A DNA stretch of 64,000 nucleotides from DASRFR01 sp035651455 (GCA_035651455.1 DASRFR010000007.1:1-64000), one strand, 5' to 3'. Shown: positions 1-5,633, counted from the first letter of the stretch. The notes: generated by a model from the letters alone, not told the origin. Program-made: numbers and translations.

Positions 1-6
1 GTTTTT

Positions 7-83
7 TGGCCGGTAGCCAAGCTGGAAAGGCACGTGACTGTTACTCACGCCATGCGCAGGTTCGAATCCTGCCCGGCCAGCCA
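7..83 (+). tRNA. tRNA-Asn (GTT)
   Basis: A cloverleaf folds by hand: 7-bp acceptor TGGCCGG/CCGGCCA, anticodon stem CGTGA/TCACG with loop CTGTTAC (anticodon GTT), T-arm GCAGG-TTCGAAT-CCTGC, discriminator G and encoded CCA. It is the first tRNA of the island array visible in the window; the array may begin further left. Confidence 0.93.
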
Positions 84-101
84 ATTTTTGAGGGAAGACA
101 A

Positions 102-177
102 GGCTCGCTAGTTCAGTAGGAAGAACGCGGCTCTCATAAAGCCGTCGCGGATGGTTCGAATCCATCGCGAGCCACCA
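102..177 (+). tRNA. tRNA-Met (CAT), elongator type
   Basis: Acceptor GGCTCGC/GCGAGCC, anticodon loop CTCATAA (CAT), T-arm GATGG-TTCGAAT-CCATC, discriminator A, encoded CCA. The G1:C72 pair argues against an initiator tRNA. An Ile2 tRNA modified with lysidine at C34 cannot be excluded from sequence alone. Confidence 0.9.
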
Positions 178-179
178 GT

Positions 180-270
180 GGAGGGGCCTCCGGCGAGGGG
201 CAGTGGCTTATACCCACTTCGGCGCCAGATTAGCGCGGCCAGACAGGTTCGACACCTGTACCCTCTACCA
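180..270 (+). tRNA. selenocysteine-like (allo-tRNA-like) tRNA with anticodon TAT
   Basis: This 91-nt tRNA has a long variable region (219-242) and a compact D-arm CCTC-CGGC-GAGG with a 4-nt loop. That D-arm resembles the CTCCGGTGAG core of bacterial selenocysteine tRNA. Anticodon stem AGTGG/CCACT is perfect with loop CTTATAC (anticodon TAT, codon AUA). T-arm ACAGG-TTCGACA-CCTGT is standard. Acceptor GGAGGGG/ACCCTCT has one G.T pair and a G7:A66 mismatch; discriminator is A. Bacterial Ile tRNAs are class I, so the charged amino acid is uncertain. Confidence 0.75.
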
Positions 271-277
271 ATTTTTC

Positions 278-353
278 GCGCCGGTAGTTCAACGGACCAG
301 AACAGTTGGCCTACACCCAACAGATGCGGGTTCAACTCCCGAACGGCGCACCA
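278..353 (+). tRNA. tRNA-Val (TAC), with C33
   Basis: Acceptor GCGCCGG/ACGGCGC (last pair mismatched), D-stem GTTC/GAAC, anticodon stem GTTGG/CCAAC, loop CCTACAC, so anticodon TAC with C at position 33 instead of U. T-arm GCGGG-TTCAACT-CCCGA has its outer pair mismatched. Encoded CCA. Confidence 0.85.
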
Positions 354-354
354 T

Positions 355-428
355 GCAGGATTAGCTCGAAGGTCGAGCCCGCGGTCGATAACCGCGAGGT
401 GTTGGTTCGATTCCAACATCCTGCACCA
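355..428 (+). tRNA. tRNA-Ile (GAT), with C33
   Basis: Perfect 7-bp acceptor GCAGGAT/ATCCTGC, anticodon stem CGCGG/CCGCG, loop TCGATAA (anticodon GAT, C33 instead of U33), T-arm GTTGG-TTCGATT-CCAAC, discriminator A, CCA encoded. Confidence 0.9.
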
Positions 429-444
429 TTTTGATGTTGAACAT

Positions 445-521
445 GGGTGACTGGCAGAGATGGCAGATGCACTCGACTCTTAATCGAGACCAGGCTGGTT
501 CGATTCCAGCGTCACCCACCA
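445..521 (+). tRNA. tRNA-Lys (CTT)
   Basis: Acceptor GGGTGAC/GTCACCC, anticodon stem CTCGA/TCGAG with loop CTCTTAA (CTT), T-arm GCTGG-TTCGATT-CCAGC, discriminator A and CCA encoded. All stems are perfect. It is adjacent to the second Lys isoacceptor. Confidence 0.94.
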
Positions 522-541
522 GAATTTACGGGGATTAGTTC

Positions 542-617
542 GCGGGATTGGCAGATATGGATATGCACTCGCCTTTTAAGCGAGACGAAGTGGGTTCGAT
601 TCCCACATCCCGCACCA
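542..617 (+). tRNA. tRNA-Lys (TTT)
   Basis: Acceptor GCGGGAT/ATCCCGC, anticodon stem CTCGC/GCGAG with loop CTTTTAA (TTT), T-arm GTGGG-TTCGATT-CCCAC, discriminator A, CCA encoded. It lies next to the CTT isoacceptor. Confidence 0.94.
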
Positions 618-634
618 GTGCAACATGGCAAAGA

Positions 635-711
635 GGCGGCATAGCATAACGGATCAATGCTCCGAGCTTCTACCTCGGACGATGAGAGTTCAAATCTCTC
701 TGCCGCCTCCA
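635..711 (+). tRNA. tRNA-Arg (TCT)
   Basis: Acceptor GGCGGCA/TGCCGCC, anticodon stem CCGAG/CTCGG with loop CTTCTAC (TCT), T-arm GAGAG-TTCAAAT-CTCTC, discriminator T, CCA encoded. It is the first of four consecutive Arg isoacceptors. Confidence 0.93.
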
Positions 712-715
712 ATGT

Positions 716-791
716 GGGGATGTGGTCCAACGGATGAGGGCGCAAGGCTACGAACCTTGAGATCAGAGTTCAATTCTCTGCATCTCCTCCA
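716..791 (+). tRNA. tRNA-Arg (ACG)
   Basis: Acceptor GGGGATG/CATCTCC with one G.T pair, anticodon stem CAAGG/CCTTG with loop CTACGAA (ACG; A34 presumably deaminated to inosine by the host TadA), T-arm CAGAG-TTCAATT-CTCTG, discriminator T, CCA encoded. Confidence 0.93.
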
Positions 792-801
792 CATTAATAA
801 G

Positions 802-877
802 GCTCGCGTGGTCTAAGGCATGATGACGCTTCGGTCCTAACGAAGAGATCCGGGTTGGATTCCCGGCGCGAGTTCCA
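802..877 (+). tRNA. tRNA-Arg (CCT), T-loop altered
   Basis: Acceptor GCTCGCG/CGCGAGT (first pair G.T), anticodon stem CTTCG/CGAAG with loop GTCCTAA (CCT), discriminator T, CCA encoded. The T-loop reads TTGGATT, so conserved C56 is G. The chromosomal-type Arg(CCT) at 45927 has a normal T-loop. Confidence 0.88.
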
Positions 878-880
878 GAT

Positions 881-956
881 GGGTGGGTAGTGTAACCGAA
901 CAACACGGCAGCGTCCGAAGCTGCAAATCCGGGTTTGACTCCCGGCCCGCCCACCA
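881..956 (+). tRNA. tRNA-Arg (CCG), T-loop altered
   Basis: Acceptor GGGTGGG/CCCGCCC, anticodon stem GCAGC/GCTGC with loop GTCCGAA (CCG), T-stem CCGGG/CCCGG, discriminator A, CCA encoded. The T-loop is TTTGACT, so C56 is T. It is the last tRNA before the HNH gene. Confidence 0.88.
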
Positions 957-1008
957 CATTTACTTTGAATTTGGATGCCTGGGGTCAGGACGAATAGGAC
1001 AAAGAGGA

Positions 1009-1857
1009 ATGGCACAACTAACGAAACGGCTCAGCAAAACAAAACGGTTTCTTGGGGACCATCCCTACTGTTGTTTCTGTGGTGGCGCAGAACCGTCAAC
1101 AACAATCGATCATGTTCCACCGAGAGCATGCTTTCCTGACGGATACTCTCCCGAGGAGTTTGAGTTTCCCGCTTGCGACAATTGCAACCATGGGTCCAGA
1201 AGAGATGACCAGCTTTTCGGCTTCTACTCCCAGTTGCTGGATTTCAACGAATCGAATCGAACACCTGCGGATGTTGCGAAGGTTACGAAGTTGCGAGATT
1301 CGATCTCACACAATTTTCCAGATGCATTACCTGATGCCTCAACAGCACGACCGATTTACCAGGTCGGCTCAGTCATCACGCCGAGTCCACTTGCAATCGA
1401 GGTGCGTACCCCTAGCCTATTTCGCGAGCCCATTGAGACTTTGGAAAGAAAACTCACCCACGCCTTGTACTACCGAGAAACTGGCAGCGCTCTAAGTAAG
1501 AGCCACTTGTTCCTCAGTGAGTTCTACCAACCTCAAGGCAGCTCCGACGTTCTCACAAAATATCTGGTAGGCCTACTTCCAGACCAGACGATTGGCGGCC
1601 GCTCAAATGTGAAGAACTATGGGGAGAGGTTTGGCTATAAATCCGGCTGGAAGGAGATAGACGATTTCTTCATGTATATCGCTCAATTCGGCAGAGGGTT
1701 GTTCGTTTGGGGAATCGTTCTGGGGCCCGAAACGAAGATCAGTGAATCGGCCAATTATCTCCGGGCCAGACTTTGGCGACAGGCCGGGTGCTGCGAAAAG
1801 GTGCTGGTGAGCCCCAGAGCGAGAGACTCCGCTGACTCGCCAAACGCTCCTGACTAG
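1009..1857 (+). CDS. HNH endonuclease domain protein inside the tRNA array
   Basis: The product has 282 residues. An N-terminal treble-clef HNH fold is visible: CxxC at C21/C24, an IDHVPP motif with D34-H35, and a second CxxCNH at C56-C59 followed by GSRRDD. Cysteine-rich HNH domains of this type bind zinc and cut nucleic acid. The remaining ~210 residues match nothing I recognise. I chose ATG 1009 because AAAGAGGA lies just upstream; longer readings would run through tRNA-Arg(CCG). The gene splits the array into an 11-tRNA block and a second block, which suggests insertion as a mobile homing-type gene or use as a defence effector. It looks more AT-rich than the chromosomal part. Domain call is firm; role is not. 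Confidence 0.8.
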   Translation: MAQLTKRLSKTKRFLGDHPYCCFCGGAEPSTTIDHVPPRACFPDGYSPEEFEFPACDNCNHGSRRDDQLFGFYSQLLDFNESNRTPADVAKVTKLRDSISHNFPDALPDASTARPIYQVGSVITPSPLAIEVRTPSLFREPIETLERKLTHALYYRETGSALSKSHLFLSEFYQPQGSSDVLTKYLVGLLPDQTIGGRSNVKNYGERFGYKSGWKEIDDFFMYIAQFGRGLFVWGIVLGPETKISESANYLRARLWRQAGCCEKVLVSPRARDSADSPNAPD

Positions 1858-1866
1858 GGAGCTCCG

Positions 1867-1944
1867 ATGGACAGTAACAATCACTTTTGGGTATTGACGG
1901 ATTTCAGGAACGATGTAACAGTGAAGATGAGCTACAAAGAATGA
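1867..1944 (+). CDS. possible 25-residue small ORF after the HNH gene
   Basis: The start ATG is 9 bases past the HNH stop codon, with a GGGAG Shine-Dalgarno-like stretch overlapping that stop. The frame encodes 25 residues with several aromatic and charged positions and ends at TGA 1942-1944. The good ribosome-binding-site spacing is the only support for translation. It could be a peptide coupled to the HNH gene or chance. Confidence 0.3.
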   Translation: MDSNNHFWVLTDFRNDVTVKMSYKE

Positions 1945-2056
1945 TGCGCAAGCCCCATACCGATTGCTTCCCGACACCGGCCACGTTTACGTGGCAAGGA
2001 GCGGGGGAAGGTACGTCTATGTAACGGGGGCACATCAGCTGCGCGTAGTTTTCTGA

Positions 2057-2090
2057 GCCTCCGATACAAATCGGGGGCTTTTGGCTTTTA
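2057..2090 (+). terminator. rho-independent terminator after the HNH gene
   Basis: A hairpin GCCTCCGAT-ACAA-ATCGGGGGC (one G.T pair) is followed by TTTTGGCTTTT. It lies between the HNH gene and the next tRNA and would end transcription of the HNH unit. The stretch 1945-2056 before it shows no further gene. Confidence 0.7.
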
Positions 2091-2120
2091 TGGCGTGTTT
2101 TCGTCAATGCGCCGATAGGA

Positions 2121-2195
2121 GGCGGCGTCGTCTAACGGCCAGGATGCGGCCCTTTCAAGGCTGAGATGGGAGTTCGATTCTCCTCGCTGCTACCA
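2121..2195 (+). tRNA. tRNA-Glu (TTC)
   Basis: Acceptor GGCGGCG/CGCTGCT with two G.T pairs, anticodon stem CGGCC/GGCTG with loop CTTTCAA (TTC), T-arm GGGAG-TTCGATT-CTCCT, discriminator A, CCA encoded. It is the first tRNA of the second block. Confidence 0.91.
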
Positions 2196-2200
2196 AAGTT

Positions 2201-2392
2201 ATGGGTACACAAACGATTGAACTCGAAGGCTTTGAAATCGAGCTTGCATCGGAGCTTTACTGCGATCGCGGCGAAGATCATCGCGAATTGGTTGATCGTG
2301 CGCGTACCGACCGCAGGAGACTTGGCCACAACGTGGATGAATCGGCGGTGTTGGGTGTCCGGTGCATGAAAGCCATAGCACTGAAAGCGTGA
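2201..2392 (+). CDS. possible 63-residue ORF between tRNA-Glu and tRNA-Gln
   Basis: An open frame of 63 residues starts at ATG 2201, five bases after the tRNA-Glu CCA, and its TGA abuts the 5' end of the next tRNA-like sequence. The N-terminal half is acidic and the second half rich in Arg and Asp. No Shine-Dalgarno sequence is possible without overlapping the tRNA, and no family is recognised. It may be a decayed cargo gene or a chance frame. Confidence 0.3.
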   Translation: MGTQTIELEGFEIELASELYCDRGEDHRELVDRARTDRRRLGHNVDESAVLGVRCMKAIALKA

Positions 2393-2466
2393 TGCCGTGT
2401 CGTCTAGTGGCAGGACCCTGGACTTTGAATCCGGGTACGGGCGTTCGAATCGCTCCCCGAAAGCCA
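2393..2466 (+). pseudogene. degenerate tRNA-Gln (TTG)
   Basis: D-arm, anticodon arm CTGGA/TCCGG with loop CTTTGAA (TTG), T-arm GGGCG-TTCGAAT-CGCTC and a GCCA end are all present. The acceptor halves TGCCGTG and CCCGAAA pair at only about four of seven positions. The tRNA is therefore probably inactive unless edited, or its 3' end was replaced by recombination. Confidence 0.7.
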
Positions 2467-2590
2467 GTTTGAGAGGTCAGCAAAGGAGGAAGCTCACGAG
2501 CATTGAAGAACAATTCGAGGAGTGGTGAAGGCTACGGTTACTTCTCTTGCCCAGAAAACACACCGTATCAGCAGGTTCCCTCCTCAAAGT
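2467..2590 (+). other. spacer without a clear gene
   Basis: This 124-base spacer contains an AAAGGAGGA stretch at about 2483. A short TTG-initiated frame could follow it, but that frame runs into tRNA-Gln(CTG) and resembles no protein. I see no tRNA fold here. Confidence 0.4.
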
Positions 2591-2666
2591 TGCGAGGTCA
2601 TCCAATTGGCCAGGATAACCGGCTCTGACCCGGTTCATGCACGTTCGAATCGTGCCCTCGCAGCCA
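2591..2666 (+). tRNA. tRNA-Gln (CTG)
   Basis: Acceptor TGCGAGG/CCTCGCA, anticodon stem ACCGG/CCGGT with loop CTCTGAC (CTG), T-arm GCACG-TTCGAAT-CGTGC, discriminator G, CCA encoded. All stems are intact, unlike the preceding Gln(TTG). Confidence 0.93.
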
Positions 2667-2678
2667 GGTTTAAACAGT

Positions 2679-2752
2679 GGTCGCAGAGTCTAGCGGCAGG
2701 ATGCCTGACTGTCTATCAGGAGGGACGGGTTCAACTCCCGTTGCGACCGCCA
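2679..2752 (+). tRNA. tRNA-Asp (GTC)
   Basis: Acceptor GGTCGCA/TGCGACC, anticodon stem CCTGA/TCAGG with loop CTGTCTA (GTC), T-arm ACGGG-TTCAACT-CCCGT, discriminator G, CCA encoded. Confidence 0.93.
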
Positions 2753-2753
2753 C

Positions 2754-2830
2754 AGGGGTGATGACCCGACGGGAAGGGCGCTCGTCTCCAAAACGAGTTT
2801 AAGCAGGTTCGAATCCTGTCACCCCTGCCA
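2754..2830 (+). tRNA. tRNA-Trp (CCA)
   Basis: Acceptor AGGGGTG/CACCCCT, anticodon stem CTCGT/ACGAG with loop CTCCAAA (CCA), T-arm GCAGG-TTCGAAT-CCTGT, discriminator G, CCA encoded. It starts two bases after tRNA-Asp. Confidence 0.93.
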
Positions 2831-2840
2831 AGTTTGAAGG

Positions 2841-2915
2841 GCGAGCATGGTATAGCGGCTGGTGCCTCGGGCCTCCAACCCGATGACGCGAGTTCAACTC
2901 TCGCTGCTCGCTCCA
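2841..2915 (+). tRNA. tRNA-Gly (TCC), with C33
   Basis: Acceptor GCGAGCA/TGCTCGC, anticodon stem TCGGG/CCCGA with loop CCTCCAA (TCC, position 33 is C), T-arm GCGAG-TTCAACT-CTCGC, discriminator T, CCA encoded. Confidence 0.9.
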
Positions 2916-2929
2916 TAGATTTTGTGAGG

Positions 2930-3005
2930 GCGGAAGTCGTCTAGTGGCCAAGACGCGACGTTGCCAACGTCGAGAGCGCGGGTTCGAGTCCCGCCTTCCG
3001 CTCCA
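2930..3005 (+). tRNA. tRNA-Gly (GCC)
   Basis: Acceptor GCGGAAG/CTTCCGC, anticodon stem CGACG/CGTCG with loop TTGCCAA (GCC), T-arm GCGGG-TTCGAGT-CCCGC, discriminator T, CCA encoded. Confidence 0.94.
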
Positions 3006-3014
3006 AATGTATGA

Positions 3015-3090
3015 GGCGGTGTAGCCAAGACAGCAAGGCGTCTGCCTGCAGAGCAGATCATCGGGAGTGCAATTCTCCCCACCGCCTCCA
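3015..3090 (+). tRNA. tRNA-Cys (GCA), T-loop altered
   Basis: Acceptor GGCGGTG/CACCGCC, anticodon stem TCTGC/GCAGA with loop CTGCAGA (GCA), T-stem GGGAG/CTCCC, discriminator T (usual for Cys is U), CCA encoded. The T-loop is TGCAATT, so conserved T55 is G. Confidence 0.88.
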
Positions 3091-3108
3091 GGGTTCTTGA
3101 AGAGGTTT

Positions 3109-3182
3109 GCTGGTGTAGCTCAGTGGGAAGAGCACGGGCCTCGTAAGTCCGTGATCGGCGTTCGAATCGCCGCGCCAGCTCC
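3109..3182 (+). tRNA. tRNA-Thr (CGT), abuts the next tRNA
   Basis: Acceptor GCTGGTG/CGCCAGC, anticodon stem CGGGC/GTCCG with loop CTCGTAA (CGT), T-arm CGGCG-TTCGAAT-CGCCG, discriminator T. Only CC of the CCA end is encoded, because the next tRNA begins immediately at 3183. A host CCA-adding enzyme must finish it. Confidence 0.91.
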
Positions 3183-3257
3183 GCTGGTATAGCTCAACGG
3201 GAAGAGCAGGCGCACGGTAAGCGCCCGACCGCAGTTCGAGGCTGCGTGCCAGCTCCA
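3183..3257 (+). tRNA. tRNA-Thr (GGT), with C33
   Basis: Acceptor GCTGGTA/TGCCAGC, anticodon stem GGCGC/GCGCC with loop ACGGTAA (GGT; position 33 is C), T-stem CGCAG/CTGCG, T-loop TTCGAGG, discriminator T, CCA encoded. It is directly joined to tRNA-Thr(CGT), and the acceptors are nearly identical. Confidence 0.88.
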
Positions 3258-3263
3258 GAGTTT

Positions 3264-3339
3264 GCTGCTGTGGCCGACATACAAAGGCACCTGCCTTGTA
3301 AGCAGGTCGATGCTGGTGGGAATCCAGCCAGCAGCTCCA
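3264..3339 (+). tRNA. tRNA-Thr (TGT), T-loop altered
   Basis: Acceptor GCTGCTG/CAGCAGC, anticodon stem CCTGC/GCAGG with loop CTTGTAA (TGT), T-stem GCTGG/CCAGC, discriminator T, CCA encoded. The T-loop TGGGAAT lacks both T55 and C56. Confidence 0.86.
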
Positions 3340-3348
3340 AATTCGATG

Positions 3349-3423
3349 GCGGGATTGGCCGAATGGCTTAGGCGCTGGATTGTGGCTCCAGTTACGAGAG
3401 TTCGATTCTCTCATCTCGCCCCA
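3349..3423 (+). tRNA. tRNA-His (GTG)
   Basis: Acceptor GCGGGAT/ATCTCGC, anticodon stem CTGGA/TCCAG with loop TTGTGGC (GTG), T-arm GAGAG-TTCGATT-CTCTC, base 73 is C (typical of bacterial His tRNA), CCA encoded. G3348 precedes the acceptor... the base before position 1 should be the G-1 that pairs with C73. Confidence 0.9.
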
Positions 3424-3426
3424 AAT

Positions 3427-3500
3427 GGGCGGTTCGTATAAGGGGATTACCCACGGCCTGCAACCGTGAAATGCGAGTTCAAGTCTCGCACCGTCCACCA
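3427..3500 (+). tRNA. tRNA-Ala (TGC), with C33
   Basis: Acceptor GGGCGGT/ACCGTCC contains the G3.U70 wobble pair, the classic alanine identity element. Anticodon stem CACGG/CCGTG has loop CCTGCAA (TGC; position 33 is C). T-arm GCGAG-TTCAAGT-CTCGC, discriminator A, CCA encoded. Confidence 0.91.
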
Positions 3501-3505
3501 AGTTT

Positions 3506-3579
3506 GGCTCGGGAACTCGACGGCAGAGTGCTGGTCTGAAAAGCCAGTGGATACGGTTCAATTCCGTGCCGAGCCACCA
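3506..3579 (+). tRNA. tRNA-Phe (GAA)
   Basis: Acceptor GGCTCGG/CCGAGCC, anticodon stem CTGGT/GCCAG with loop CTGAAAA (GAA), T-arm TACGG-TTCAATT-CCGTG, discriminator A, CCA encoded. It lies 41 bases upstream of rtcB. Confidence 0.92.
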
Positions 3580-3620
3580 GATTTGTGACGGCGAGCACTG
3601 AAGGCAAGAAAGGAAAGACG

Positions 3621-4850
3621 ATGACAGACGCAACTTACAACGTGATGAAGCCGGACAAGGGCGTGCCTATCAAGGCCTGGACCAAGGGCGTCCCACTGGA
3701 AGACGCCGCGCGCCAGCAGCTTTTGAACGTCGCGCAGTTGCCGTTCATCTACAAGTGGGTGGCAGCCATGCCGGACGTACATTGGGGCATCGGTGCGACG
3801 GTGGGCAGCGTTATTCCGACACGCGGCGCAATCATTCCGGCGGCGGTTGGTGTGGACATTGGCTGCGGCATGATGGCGGTGCAGACTTCACTGCATGCAA
3901 ATCATCTGCCGGACAATCTGCACGGTATCCGTACGGCGATTGAGAAGGCGGTGCCGCACGGACGTACCGACAACGGACGCGCGAACGACCGCGGTGCGTG
4001 GTCGGATGCCCCGTCGCATCACGCGGAGGTGTGGGCGAAGATGGAGCCGGCGTACAAGGCGATCGTCGACAAGTATCCCAAGCTGGATCACAAGCAGCGC
4101 GTGAATCACCTCGGGACGCTGGGCACCGGGAACCACTTCATCGAGGTTTGCCTCGATGAAAACGAGAACGTTTGGTTCCTCCTGCACTCGGGATCGCGCG
4201 GCGTGGGCAATCGCTTTGGCACGTTTTTCATCGAGCTGGCGAAGAACGATATGCGCCAGTGGATGATCAATCTGCCGGACCAGGACCTCGCGTACCTGCC
4301 GCAGGGGACAGAGCATTTCGAGGACTACGTCCGCGCGGTGCACTGGGCGCAGGACTACGCGCTGGCCAACCGCGAACTGATGATGCAGAACATGATCGCG
4401 GCTGTGCGGGGCTCGGGAGAAGTCCCGTCGTTCGAAGCCAATATGGAAGTCGTGAGCTGCCATCACAATTATGTGACCTGGGAGCACCACTACGGCGAGA
4501 ACGTGCTAATCACGCGGAAGGGAGCGGTGCGGGCACGCGAGGGTGATATGGGGATCATCCCCGGCAGTATGGGTGCTCGTTCGTACATCGTGCGCGGCAA
4601 GGGCAACCCGGAAAGCTTCATGAGCTGTAGCCATGGAGCTGGACGCGCCATGTCGCGAACCGAAGCGAAGCGTCGCTTCACGCTGGACGACCACGCCAAG
4701 GCAACCGCCGGCGTTGAATGCCGCAAGGACGCGGACGTCATCGACGAAACGCCGATGGCGTACAAGTCCATCGACGCCGTAATGGAAGCGCAGCGCGATC
4801 TGGTGGACGTGGTTCACACGTTGCGCCAGGTGGTCTGCGTGAAGGGATAG
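3621..4850 (+). CDS. rtcB: RtcB-type RNA-splicing ligase
   Basis: RtcB joins RNA ends carrying 2',3'-cyclic or 3'-phosphate to 5'-OH ends, using GTP and Mn2+; it repairs or splices cleaved tRNAs. The 409-residue product carries the family motifs in order: GVDIGCGM (77-84, metal-binding Asp and Cys), GTGNHF (168-173), HSGSRGVGN (189-197), CHHNY (280-284) and SCSHGAGRAMSR (335-346) with the GMP-accepting His338. ATG 3621 has AGGAAAG upstream; a longer start would run into tRNA-Phe. The gene sits between tRNA-Phe and tRNA-Pro on the same strand, so it could be co-expressed with the array. There is no archease or RtcA gene nearby. Length is normal for the short bacterial form. Confidence 0.95.
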   Translation: MTDATYNVMKPDKGVPIKAWTKGVPLEDAARQQLLNVAQLPFIYKWVAAMPDVHWGIGATVGSVIPTRGAIIPAAVGVDIGCGMMAVQTSLHANHLPDNLHGIRTAIEKAVPHGRTDNGRANDRGAWSDAPSHHAEVWAKMEPAYKAIVDKYPKLDHKQRVNHLGTLGTGNHFIEVCLDENENVWFLLHSGSRGVGNRFGTFFIELAKNDMRQWMINLPDQDLAYLPQGTEHFEDYVRAVHWAQDYALANRELMMQNMIAAVRGSGEVPSFEANMEVVSCHHNYVTWEHHYGENVLITRKGAVRAREGDMGIIPGSMGARSYIVRGKGNPESFMSCSHGAGRAMSRTEAKRRFTLDDHAKATAGVECRKDADVIDETPMAYKSIDAVMEAQRDLVDVVHTLRQVVCVKG

Positions 4851-4855
4851 ACAGG

Positions 4856-4875
4856 AGAGGGCTGAAAAGCCCTCT
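4856..4875 (+). terminator. GAAA-tetraloop hairpin after rtcB
   Basis: An 8-bp perfect stem AGAGGGCT/AGCCCTCT capped by GAAA lies five bases after the rtcB stop. The T-tract is short, so it may be a weak terminator or an RNA-processing/stability element before tRNA-Pro. Confidence 0.55.
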
Positions 4876-4883
4876 TCCATAAT

Positions 4884-4958
4884 CCGGGTGTAGGGTAGCG
4901 GCCACCCACATGTCTTGGGCACATGTCCACGCAGGTTCAACTCCTGCCACCCGGACCA
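4884..4958 (+). tRNA. tRNA-Pro (TGG)
   Basis: Acceptor CCGGGTG/CACCCGG, anticodon stem CATGT/ACATG with loop CTTGGGC (TGG), T-arm GCAGG-TTCAACT-CCTGC, discriminator A, CCA encoded. It is the last plus-strand tRNA of the island, 33 bases after rtcB. Confidence 0.93.
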
Positions 4959-4980
4959 TTCTTGCTCGTCGCGCTTTAAG

Positions 4981-5556
4981 TCAGGGCTGGTAGCGTCTAG
5001 CCAGTACGGCCTTTTTATCGAGAATCAATTGCGTCATCTCTCCGAAGGCTAGGAGCGCGTCGTTCATCCTGACGGTCCTGCCAGCCGCTCTGCCCTCGGG
5101 GTCGTGCTTGAAAGCATTGACCTCTTTATACACAGTTTCCCAATGCGGGCAGGGATTGAGATTTACCTCAGCCATCCTCTCCTTTGCCGTGGTCGATCTC
5201 GTCCTTCCTCTGATCTGTTTCTTCATCTTCGCACCCAGCATTTGCGGCAATCGGTCGAAGGCAGCGGCTAATCGCTGGATACCTGAGTTGAAATGGAAAC
5301 CTGCGTTCCAAACCGAATCAAGCGGTCCACCTTTCGAGACCTCAAGCGCATAGTTTGCTAAGTGAGGGCGGTAAACCGGCACACAGTGCGTAGAACGATC
5401 TTTGAATCCAAGCTTGTATGCCTGCACCAGTCCGTACAAAGCGCCAAGAACGTAGTCGAAAGTATCAGTAATCGCCGGATGGTCTGGCAGCTCGACGAAC
5501 AGGTTGTGCAACGACCGTCCGTATTCATCTAGCTGCGCAGTAATGTTCTTAGGCAT
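4981..5556 (-). CDS. unknown 191-residue protein, mostly helical
   Basis: I do not recognise this protein. It reads as largely alpha-helical with no signal peptide or membrane segment. Notable spots are a basic stretch around residues 110-125 (KKQIRGRTRSTTAKER) and the late motif VNAFKHD near residue 147, which is superficially like the conserved region of HEPN-type RNase or Abi proteins. A full HEPN R-x4-6-H motif is not evident. It is the last gene of the minus-strand run tRNA cluster-gajA-gajB, with a 174-base gap after gajB. It converges on the rtcB/tRNA-Pro unit. A defence accessory is possible from position only. Confidence 0.65.
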   Translation of the reverse strand: MPKNITAQLDEYGRSLHNLFVELPDHPAITDTFDYVLGALYGLVQAYKLGFKDRSTHCVPVYRPHLANYALEVSKGGPLDSVWNAGFHFNSGIQRLAAAFDRLPQMLGAKMKKQIRGRTRSTTAKERMAEVNLNPCPHWETVYKEVNAFKHDPEGRAAGRTVRMNDALLAFGEMTQLILDKKAVLARRYQP

Positions 5557-5633
5557 TGTGTGATTCTATTGCTTTGGTCCGAAGCCGCGCATCTTCAGAG
5601 CACGCCGACAATGCTTATGTGAAGCAGATTTTA

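Noticed and set aside
1..4958. The array as the host's ordinary chromosomal tRNA operon
   Set aside because: It is interrupted by HNH and rtcB genes, linked to an integrase, and contains aberrant tRNAs, while nearby chromosomal tRNAs (Leu 13840, Arg 45927) are single and canonical.
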